A stretch of DNA of 32,088 bases. Source: Ligilactobacillus ubinensis (lineage in GTDB: Bacteria > Bacillota > Bacilli > Lactobacillales > Lactobacillaceae). A program made the position numbers and the translations under genes. The notes under the pieces were generated by a model. That model saw nothing but the letters and a program-made list of their open reading frames with translations. It was not told the origin of the DNA and ran no database searches. Positions 26,938 to 32,088 of the stretch are shown here, piece after piece (position 1 is the first letter of the stretch; every line of letters begins with the position of its first letter). The stretch lies in the NCBI RefSeq assembly GCF_024160875.1, contig NZ_JAIULA010000029.1, positions 1-32,088 on the forward strand, given 5' to 3'.

Positions 26938-27258
26938 ATGACAATGACAGTAAATGATTTCCTAAATGTTGATAAGCTAGGTGTTGACTTCCTAGCAATT
27001 AAAGGTTATTCAGAAGTAAGAGATAGAGAAACAGATGAATTAAAAGCATATGCGTTGGAAGTTAACATTCAGGACCCAGAATCTCCCTTTTATTTTGAGC
27101 TAATTAAAGTTAAAGTGAAAAATCTTACTCCGACGTTAACAGTTGCTCAACTAAAGACAGCCAAGACTACTCCTATTATTCTTAAAGATTTGCAAATGGG
27201 GCAATTTAATGGAAATCTATGGTTTAACTGTGCTGATGTTCTACCAAAAAATAAATAA
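26938..27258 (+). CDS. 106-residue protein, possibly nucleic-acid binding
   Basis: A 106-residue soluble protein (MTMTVNDFLNVDKLGVDFLAIKGY...), mostly beta-strand in appearance, with alternating polar and hydrophobic stretches. The ATG at 26938 follows AAGAGGT. It stands between the FtsK-like motor and the candidate origin/relaxase. In comparable elements and small phages this place can hold a single-strand binding or DUF961-type protein, but I cannot confirm either family from the residues seen. Confidence 0.65.
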   Translation: MTMTVNDFLNVDKLGVDFLAIKGYSEVRDRETDELKAYALEVNIQDPESPFYFELIKVKVKNLTPTLTVAQLKTAKTTPIILKDLQMGQFNGNLWFNCADVLPKNK

Positions 27259-27266
27259 TTCAATTT

Positions 27267-27361
27267 AATTACTTAGCATGGTTGGTTTTTCAAAAGGGGG
27301 CACTGCCGGGACGGCAAGAGTGCAGCGGAGCGACCCGAAAAATCAACCATGTTTAGTAATT
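27267..27361 (+). other. Candidate origin (oriT or double-strand origin), cloverleaf structure
   Basis: A 25-nt arm at 27267-27291 pairs with 27337-27361 (22 of 25 Watson-Crick, two more as G-T). Inside is a strikingly GC-rich 40 bp in otherwise AT-rich DNA: GCACT (27300-27304) pairs with AGTGC (27319-27323), and GCCG-GGA-CGGC (27305-27315) forms a tight hairpin. GGG (27296-27298) can pair with CCC (27334-27336). It lies just upstream of the HUH initiator gene and downstream of the FtsK-like gene, as Tn916 oriT lies between orf21 and orf20. An untranslated structured RNA is the alternative. Confidence 0.6.
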
Positions 27362-27363
27362 TT

Positions 27364-27388
27364 AGAAGGAAAGTTTCACTTTCCTTCT
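27364..27388 (+). repeat. Perfect 10-bp hairpin next to the candidate origin
   Basis: AGAAGGAAAG (27364-27373) and CTTTCCTTCT (27379-27388) with a 5-nt loop. No T tract follows, so it is more likely part of the origin or a leader structure of the rep gene than a terminator. Confidence 0.6.
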
Positions 27389-27486
27389 ATAGTATATTTA
27401 TTCTATAAGACTAATAGTGGCGACAAAAACGAAAAACCCATAAAGAAAAATTGAATTTTTTAGGAGATTTAATCAGGTGTAAAGCC

Positions 27487-28272
27487 ATGTATAATAAAAA
27501 AATCTTAAGAACTAAGGAATATACAGAGGTTTGGGAATATTCGAAATTGATTCTTACAAAAGGTGAACTCGTTGAAAAAGAAGTTCATGAAGAAAAAGAG
27601 TTGACAAAGCGCAAAGATTTTGATGAATTAACTAAGGAGGAGCAAAAAATTAGGCTTGCTTCTATGAAAAAGAAAAGACGTGAAGCCAAGTGGAGATTGC
27701 AGAGAATAATTGATTCAAATTTTGACAATCGGACTTCATTTTTAACATTAACTACAAAGGAAAATATTAAAGAACGAGAAAAGTTTATCGCTTTATTTAA
27801 GGCCTTTGTAAAGAGGTTTAATTACGCGGTATTTAATACTAAAAAAAGTAAGCTAAAATATTGCGGTTGTTTGGAAAAACAAAAACGTGGTTCTTATCAT
27901 ATTCATTTGCTGATGTTTGATGTTCCATATGTGCCTCATAAACAGTTATTAGAACTTTGGGGGCTTGGTGCAGTTAGGATTAATCATTTGGATAATTTAG
28001 ATGATTCTGCTAATGCAGGTCGCTATGTAAGTAAGTATCTTGAAAAGGGGATTGGAGATAGCCTGTTAGAAACGTTTTCTAAAGATAGTTATTTGCGTTC
28101 TAGAAATTTAAAAATTCCTGTTGAAGAAAAACTTACAAGCTTTAAACCATTTAATATTGATGAAAAATTGGTTGTTTATGAGACTGATTATGTATCTAAA
28201 ATTTATGTTGGTGGTAAATTTGAGGAAAATCCTGTTCATTATCGAAAAATAAAAAATAGAGAGGAAAATTAA
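27487..28272 (+). CDS. HUH rolling-circle replication initiator / relaxase
   Basis: A 261-residue protein with the three motifs of HUH endonucleases: motif I FLTLT (residues 85-89), motif II with metal-binding His138-x-His140 in GSYHIHLLMF, and motif III Tyr180-x-x-Lys183-Tyr184-x-x-Lys187 with the nicking tyrosine. These motifs fit plasmid and phage rolling-circle Rep proteins, and related proteins act as relaxases in small integrative elements. A charged helical stretch (about 27-75) precedes the catalytic domain. The ATG at 27487 follows AGGTG by 8 nt; a TTG at 27451 gives a longer form with a poorer site. It probably nicks the structured DNA just upstream. Confidence 0.85.
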   Translation: MYNKKILRTKEYTEVWEYSKLILTKGELVEKEVHEEKELTKRKDFDELTKEEQKIRLASMKKKRREAKWRLQRIIDSNFDNRTSFLTLTTKENIKEREKFIALFKAFVKRFNYAVFNTKKSKLKYCGCLEKQKRGSYHIHLLMFDVPYVPHKQLLELWGLGAVRINHLDNLDDSANAGRYVSKYLEKGIGDSLLETFSKDSYLRSRNLKIPVEEKLTSFKPFNIDEKLVVYETDYVSKIYVGGKFEENPVHYRKIKNREEN

Positions 28273-28273
28273 A

Positions 28274-28801
28274 ATGCTCGAAATAGAAGATAAGGCATGG
28301 GAATTTGCGGTTAAAGCCTATGGTAAGCAAACTGATTGGACTGGTAGAAAATATGCTCGAATTTTGCACGTGAATAACGTTGCAAGAACATCAAAAGAAT
28401 TTGCAATGAGAGGAAATGCTTATTATCAAAATAATATCGAGCTTGTAGGTGCTGTAGCGTATTTGCATGATATTTTGGAACATACGCAGATAAAAGAAAA
28501 TGAGTTGAGAAATTCTTTCCCAAATGAAGTTGTGATGGCTGTTGTGGCTATTACGAAAAGAGAAGAAGAAACTTATGGGGAATATCTAAAAAGATTGGAA
28601 AAAAATAAAATTGCTAGGTTAGTGAAAATGTGTGAAATGAAATATCGTTATGATGATTTGAATAGAATCTACAAATTGAGAATTTTTAAACTAAAAGATG
28701 AAGATTTTAAAAGGCAAGATTTTTATCATAGGGTATGGAGATATATATGGGGTAATGGAAATTGGCTTTATTGTGAATCAAGCAGAGGAGAAGAAAGTTA
28801 A
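28274..28801 (+). CDS. MESH1-like HD protein, active site degenerate
   Basis: A 175-residue protein of the RelA/SpoT-type HD hydrolase fold (MESH1-like). The core AYLHDILEHT (His65-Asp66) and the first-half His32 are kept, but the first metal-ligand His of the family is replaced (AYGKQT), and the KLxD-x2-N signature reads KMCEMKYR with Asp to Glu and the Asn lost. Catalysis of (p)ppGpp removal is therefore doubtful, and it may bind rather than cleave. It begins 1 nt after the rep stop. A complete paralogue follows directly, so one copy seems to have kept the enzyme role while this one diverged. Confidence 0.72.
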   Translation: MLEIEDKAWEFAVKAYGKQTDWTGRKYARILHVNNVARTSKEFAMRGNAYYQNNIELVGAVAYLHDILEHTQIKENELRNSFPNEVVMAVVAITKREEETYGEYLKRLEKNKIARLVKMCEMKYRYDDLNRIYKLRIFKLKDEDFKRQDFYHRVWRYIWGNGNWLYCESSRGEES

Positions 28802-28802
28802 G

Positions 28803-29255
28803 ATGGATAATGAAGAAAGTTTTACAGAAAAAGCTTTGGGAGTTGCTATGAAATATCATGAGGGGCAACTTGACTTGGGAGGAAGTCCATATATTAATCA
28901 TCTTATTACTGTAGGAGAATTGGTAAAAAAAGGAAATGATTTAAATACTGATGAAGTAGTCGCAATTGCTTACTTGCACGATATTTTGGAAGATACAGAG
29001 TGTAGAGAAGTTGATTTGTATAACCTTTTTTCAAAAGGAATTGTTGAAGCTGTTATTGATTTGACACGTAAACATGATGAAACATATCAGGAATATTTGG
29101 AACGGTTGAAACCAAATGAGTTGGCAAGAATAGTTAAACTTGCAGATTTAAGTAATAATCAAGATATTTCACGAATAAGTAATCCTACTAAACGGGATTT
29201 TGATAGAAGAAAGAAATATTTAAAAGCAATAAGTTTCTTGAGAAGTGAAGAGTAG
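28803..29255 (+). CDS. MESH1-like (p)ppGpp hydrolase, HD domain
   Basis: A 150-residue protein with all the HD marks of small alarmone hydrolases: H19 in KYHEGQLDLGGSPYINH with H33, His59-Asp60 in AYLHDILEDT, and Lys112, Asp115 and Asn118 in KLADLSNN. Known members remove the 3' pyrophosphate of (p)ppGpp with Mn2+. There is no synthetase domain. The start at 28803 follows GAGGAGAAG; a longer frame overlaps the paralogue. The TAG stop is followed in frame by 12 codons resembling the tail of the paralogue, so the C-terminus seems to have been cut short. On a mobile element it could lower host stringent response or act as an antitoxin-like protein. Confidence 0.8.
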   Translation: MDNEESFTEKALGVAMKYHEGQLDLGGSPYINHLITVGELVKKGNDLNTDEVVAIAYLHDILEDTECREVDLYNLFSKGIVEAVIDLTRKHDETYQEYLERLKPNELARIVKLADLSNNQDISRISNPTKRDFDRRKKYLKAISFLRSEE

Positions 29256-29312
29256 TTTTTAAATGGTAATAGAGATTGGTTTTATTATGATTGAGAAAAG
29301 AAGTGATAAATT

Positions 29313-29873
29313 ATGGAATATGTCGTTGGGGATATAGTGGAATTTAAATTTGAAAATGACTTGGTTGTTGGTGAGATTGTTGTTAGTGATTATGGTGGAG
29401 CAGTCGGTTACTCTTCAAACACATATGATATCCTTGCACAAAACATGTTATATAAGCACGTTGAGGAAAAGTTTATTGTAAGAACGATAGAAAAAACAAA
29501 TAGGCTTATTTACTGGAAAAAACGTATTGAAACTTTTCTTGATGCATTAGGTAGTTTAGAAAAAGAAAGACTAAAAAAAATAAAAATAGGTCAAAATTTA
29601 CTTGAATTGAATAAACAAATAAAAACAGGGAAGTATTTAGTAGGTACTGAATCAGGAAGTAAATATTTAATTCAATTTGATAAAGAAGAAACTCTCATGG
29701 TTAGAAAAAACGAAAAAAATAAGTTACGTAAAGATTCTCAATGGATAAGGGTGTTATTTTTGGATATAAGAATAGGGTTGCCAGCATTTTTTATTTTAGA
29801 ACCTTTGGGAGACAGTGATTTTACAATTCGTCAAACAACGAGAGTTACAGAAATAAAAGAATTTGATAGTTGA
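29313..29873 (+). CDS. 186-residue protein of unknown function
   Basis: Not recognised. The first 60 residues (GDIVEFKFENDLVVGEIVVSDYGG) look like a small beta-barrel of SH3/KOW type. A basic helical stretch follows (about 62-115, with KKRIETFLDALGSLEKERLKKIK), and then a second beta-rich part (about 125-186). No signal peptide or membrane helix. The ATG at 29313 follows a weak AGAAGTGA. It lies between the alarmone hydrolase pair and the excision/integration genes, a place often used by accessory functions. Confidence 0.65.
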   Translation: MEYVVGDIVEFKFENDLVVGEIVVSDYGGAVGYSSNTYDILAQNMLYKHVEEKFIVRTIEKTNRLIYWKKRIETFLDALGSLEKERLKKIKIGQNLLELNKQIKTGKYLVGTESGSKYLIQFDKEETLMVRKNEKNKLRKDSQWIRVLFLDIRIGLPAFFILEPLGDSDFTIRQTTRVTEIKEFDS

Positions 29874-29891
29874 AAGTGGGTGTAATAGTAA

Positions 29892-30110
29892 ATGTTGACA
29901 CTAACAAAAAAAGAATTAATTGCTATTGGATTTGGACCAAGTCAATCAGCGGATATTATAAGGCGTTCTAAGCGATTAATGGTTTCTAAGGGCTTTGGAT
30001 ACTATACAAGTAAAAGGCTCGGCAGAGTTCCTGTTAAGGCTGTAGAAGAGGTGTTGGGTATATGCATAGCAGATGAAAAAGGAGAATTAGTTGATGCCAC
30101 GAGTAAGTAA
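29892..30110 (+). CDS. DUF3173-type excisionase-like protein
   Basis: A 72-residue protein (KKELIAIGFGPSQSADIIRRSKRLMV...RRLGRVPVKAVEEVLG) matching what I know of DUF3173, a short helix-turn-helix protein encoded just before Tn916-like integrases. It probably binds element ends and directs excision. Its 3' end overlaps the integrase start by 17 nt and carries the integrase ribosome site, so the two are coupled. A start further upstream is not supported. Confidence 0.8.
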   Translation: MLTLTKKELIAIGFGPSQSADIIRRSKRLMVSKGFGYYTSKRLGRVPVKAVEEVLGICIADEKGELVDATSK

Positions 30111-31281
30111 TGTTTATTTGAATAAAAAAACAGGAAAATTTTATTTTGTCGCAAACCTTGGTTTTGACGAAAATGGAAAAAGAGTTCAACACTTTAAGCG
30201 AGGGTTTAGTACACAAAAAGAAGCAAAACAAGCCTATGATGAATTTATGAACAATCGTTCTGAAAGTGGAATAAATAAAAATAGTTCAATGAGTTTTGAA
30301 GTTTTTTATGAAGACTATTTTTTGCCTGATTATAAGCGTTCGGTTAGGAAAAGTACTTTTGATAATAGAAAATTAATAATGGATAAGCAGTTTAAATACT
30401 TTAACAATAGAAAATTAAAAGATATTTCTTTGGCTTATTTGAAAAAATGGCAGAATAATCTTTCAGAGCAAGAATTTAGCAATGGATATATAAGGTTGAT
30501 TTTTGGTTTGTTAGAACAGGTTTTAGATTTGGCAAAAAAACTTGGTATGTTGCAAAAGAATCCAGCAAGGCAAGTAGGAAATGTGAAAAAGATAAAAAGG
30601 AAAGTAGATTTTTGGACTATTGAGGAATTTAGAAAGGTCTTTGCTACTTTTGACGATAATCAATATTATGATTTTTTTTCAAAAGTATTGATAGATTTTC
30701 TCTATATGACTGGTTTAAGATTTGGAGAGGCTCAAGCTTTAACGTGGCAAGATATAGATATACAAAATTGTATTGTTCACGTTAATAAGTCAATGTATTA
30801 TAAAAATGCTGATGAATATTATATTGGAGAACCAAAAACAAGTGCTAGTATTCGTACAATAGCTATTGATCATGATACTGCTAAAATGTTGGCAGATTGG
30901 AAAATGGTTCAAGAAAAGAATATTGGTAGTATCGATTTTGTATTAAGTTATAATGGAAGCCCAACTAATCGGAGTACAGCAAGGCATATGATAGAACATC
31001 ATGCTGAAATGGCTGGGGTACATCGAATTAAGGTTCATGCTTTGAGACATTCACACGCTTCAATGTTGATTGCTATGGGCGAAAATGCTTTGGTTGTTCA
31101 AAGTCGGCTCGGACATTCTGATATCAAGACCACTTTGGGGGTGTACAGTCACCTATATCCTAATGTAAATCGTGAAGTCGCTGACAGAATTGTTGGAATA
31201 CTTGATGGTGTAAAGTTTAATAAGAATGCAAAAAGAAAAACATTTAACGGAAATGAATATCTAAAAGGAAGTGATTTGTGA
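30094..31281 (+). CDS. int: Tyrosine recombinase / integrase
   Basis: A 395-residue tyrosine recombinase of the Tn916/phage type. The N-terminal arm-binding domain (AP2-like strands, about residues 5-55) is followed by a core-binding SAM-like domain (about 65-165) and the catalytic domain with Arg209 (TGLRFGEA), His315-x-x-Arg318 (HALRHSH), His341 (LGHSD) and nucleophile Tyr351 (GVYSHLYP). All key residues are present, so it should be active. The ATG at 30094 lies 9 nt after GGAG; a TTG at 30091 is also in frame. It catalyses insertion into the guaA 3' end. The next gene starts within its stop codon. Confidence 0.95.
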   Translation: MPRVSNVYLNKKTGKFYFVANLGFDENGKRVQHFKRGFSTQKEAKQAYDEFMNNRSESGINKNSSMSFEVFYEDYFLPDYKRSVRKSTFDNRKLIMDKQFKYFNNRKLKDISLAYLKKWQNNLSEQEFSNGYIRLIFGLLEQVLDLAKKLGMLQKNPARQVGNVKKIKRKVDFWTIEEFRKVFATFDDNQYYDFFSKVLIDFLYMTGLRFGEAQALTWQDIDIQNCIVHVNKSMYYKNADEYYIGEPKTSASIRTIAIDHDTAKMLADWKMVQEKNIGSIDFVLSYNGSPTNRSTARHMIEHHAEMAGVHRIKVHALRHSHASMLIAMGENALVVQSRLGHSDIKTTLGVYSHLYPNVNREVADRIVGILDGVKFNKNAKRKTFNGNEYLKGSDL

Positions 31282-31826
31282 TGAAATATTTTATTGCGGA
31301 TATGCATTTTTGTCATGCGAATATTATTTCATTTAGTAATCGTCCATTCAAGAATGTTTTAGAAATGAATGATGAGATGGTTAAACTTTGGAATGAACGG
31401 GTGCAATCTTCAGAAGATGAAGTTTATATATTGGGAGATTTTATGTATCGAGGTTCTGCAGAAAAAGCAAATGAAATATTGAAAAAGTTAAGAGGAAAAA
31501 AATATTTAATTCGGGGGAATCATGAGCAATATTTAGATGATTCTGGATTTAATTTAAACAATTTTGAATGGGTAAAAGACTATTATAGTTTTTATTATCA
31601 AAGAAAGAAAATTATATTGTTTCATTATCCAATACTCGAATGGGACCAATATTACAATGGCTCTGTCTTACTTTATGGACATGTTCATGATAAAAGAATG
31701 GAATACTTTGATAGTACTTTGGGTCCAAGAGCATTGAATGTTGGTGTGGATAGAATTGAATTTGCACCAATAAGTATTGATAAAGTATTGGAAAAAATTG
31801 AAGAACAGGAAATATCATTTTATTAA
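31281..31826 (+). CDS. Calcineurin-like metallophosphoesterase
   Basis: A 181-residue metallophosphoesterase with all metal-binding blocks: Asp7-x-His9 with His12 (IADMHFCHAN), Asp53 (LGDF), Asn80-His81 (RGNHE), His115 (FHYP) and His134-x-His136 (YGHVHD). Similar compact proteins occur in phages and may cleave phosphodiesters or dephosphorylate nucleotides or tRNA ends; the substrate is unknown. Its ATG at 31281 overlaps the integrase TGA, so it is translated in step with int. It lies between int and attR, the usual place of cargo genes. A GTG at 31278 is an alternative start. Confidence 0.87.
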   Translation: MKYFIADMHFCHANIISFSNRPFKNVLEMNDEMVKLWNERVQSSEDEVYILGDFMYRGSAEKANEILKKLRGKKYLIRGNHEQYLDDSGFNLNNFEWVKDYYSFYYQRKKIILFHYPILEWDQYYNGSVLLYGHVHDKRMEYFDSTLGPRALNVGVDRIEFAPISIDKVLEKIEEQEISFY

Positions 31827-31829
31827 ATA

Positions 31830-31842
31830 GAAGAGCTAACAA
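31830..31842 (+). repeat. Right integrase arm-type site (candidate)
   Basis: GAAGAGCTAACAA, an exact 13-bp match to the copy at 23197-23209. It lies about 100 bp inside attR, a plausible position for an arm site. Confidence 0.5.
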
Positions 31843-31941
31843 TTTGCAAACAATCCCTATTGAATGAGATATGTTTTAAGCTATTGATATATGCTTAAAT
31901 GTTGTTATATCAGTATTTCAATTGTAATTTATCTAGTAAAT
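31843..31941. other. Right-end region between the arm site and attR
   Basis: No gene. It holds a one-mismatch partial att-core copy, ATTGAATGAGA (31859-31869), and an inverted repeat, TTTAAGC (31875-31881) and GCTTAAA (31893-31899), which could be a binding site for the excision protein. Confidence 0.4.
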
Positions 31942-31959
31942 GATTGAATGGGAATAATA
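31942..31959 (+). repeat. attR core
   Basis: Right copy of the att repeat, GATTGAATGGGAATAATA, one difference from attL. It preserves the last three guaA codons and stop, and stands where the original gene end would have been. Confidence 0.88.
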
Positions 31960-31961
31960 GT

Positions 31962-32008
31962 AAAGAGCCTATAATCCTTTATTTACAAGGATTATAGGCT
32001 CTTTTTTT
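31962..32008 (+). terminator. Displaced original guaA terminator
   Basis: A perfect 18-bp stem, 31962-31979 with 31987-32004, followed by TTTTTTT. It begins 3 nt after the attR core, so before insertion it would have terminated guaA. Confidence 0.9.
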
Positions 32009-32030
32009 GGTTTTAATACATGCGAATAAA

Positions 32031-32088
32031 CCACAAGTTTTACTTGTGGGGGTGAAAAAAGCTTTAGCGTAAAAAACTCCCTTTCGAT
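32031..32088. other. Hairpin at window edge, possible IS200/IS605-type end
   Basis: CCACAAGT (32031-32038) and ACTTGTGG (32042-32049) form a perfect 8-bp hairpin with a 3-nt loop, followed by GGGTGAAAAAAGCTTTAGCG. Such short subterminal hairpins mark ends of IS200/IS605 elements, but the window stops before any transposase gene could be seen. Confidence 0.25.

Larger units (their letters stand above)
23128..31959 (+). mobile_element. Integrative element of about 8.8 kb in the 3' end of guaA
   Basis: The segment is bounded by an 18-bp direct repeat (17/18 identical): GATTGAATGGGAGTAATA at 23128-23145 in the end of guaA and GATTGAATGGGAATAATA at 31942-31959. The right copy lies just before a perfect 18-bp stem terminator that fits as the original guaA terminator. 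Inside are a tyrosine integrase with a DUF3173-type partner, an HUH replication/relaxase protein, an FtsK-like ATPase, small membrane proteins and accessory genes, nearly all on the plus strand. The guaA 3' end is a known integration site of mobile elements in Firmicutes. No VirB4-type ATPase or other secretion genes are present. I read it as an integrative mobilizable element; a minimal self-transfer element or satellite is possible. Confidence 0.88.

Noticed and set aside
23128-31959. Filamentous (inovirus-like) prophage
   Set aside because: Rep, small membrane proteins and a motor ATPase are suggestive, but the motor is FtsK/TcpA-like rather than Zot-like, the small proteins have two helices and no signal-peptide coat form, and no adsorption or secretin-like gene is present.

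Overview
The window is about 32 kb of an AT-rich, low-GC Gram-positive chromosome. Gene content (a metA-like/cysK pair, a methionine T-box in front of metNIQ, guaB, coaA next to guaA, a 310-residue CysK, strong AGGAGG ribosome sites, frequent TTG starts) fits a Lactobacillaceae member, possibly close to Ligilactobacillus. That placement is inferred from gene style, not from a search.

Positions 1-23143 are ordinary chromosome. A sulfur amino-acid region comes first: a MetA-family acyltransferase with cysteine synthase, then elongation factor P, then a tRNA-Met-sensing T-box leader and the D-methionine/L-methionine ABC importer metN-metI-metQ. Next are a CNNM/CorC-type membrane protein and a tight three-gene operon (tyrosine phosphatase, Nudix hydrolase, large PLD-nuclease/DEAD helicase with a DUF3427-like end). 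Then come IMP dehydrogenase (guaB), a minus-strand group (GT-C-like membrane protein, histidine phosphatase, DedA protein), the HelD-like RNA polymerase helicase, an SGNH esterase, pantothenate kinase (coaA) and GMP synthase (guaA).

Positions 23128-31959 are an integrated mobile element of about 8.8 kb inserted at the 3' end of guaA. It is bounded by an 18-bp direct repeat (17/18 identical) and regenerates the last guaA codons. The original guaA terminator now lies outside its right end. The element carries, left to right: a small protein that looks like two fused ribbon-helix-helix units; two copies of a 177-bp control block (terminator, promoter, paired operator-like sites); several tiny proteins; three small membrane proteins; an FtsK/TcpA-type ATPase; a 106-residue protein; a GC-rich cloverleaf-like structure that is the best candidate origin (oriT or double-strand origin); an HUH replication initiator/relaxase; two MESH1-like alarmone-hydrolase paralogs, one with a broken active site; a protein of unknown function; a DUF3173-type excisionase partner; a tyrosine integrase; and a calcineurin-like metallophosphoesterase in the cargo position before attR.

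The order FtsK-like motor, origin, relaxase resembles the Tn916 orf21-oriT-orf20 arrangement, but there is no visible type IV secretion set. The element is therefore best read as an integrative mobilizable element, or a minimal single-motor transfer element. No tRNA, rRNA or CRISPR array was seen.
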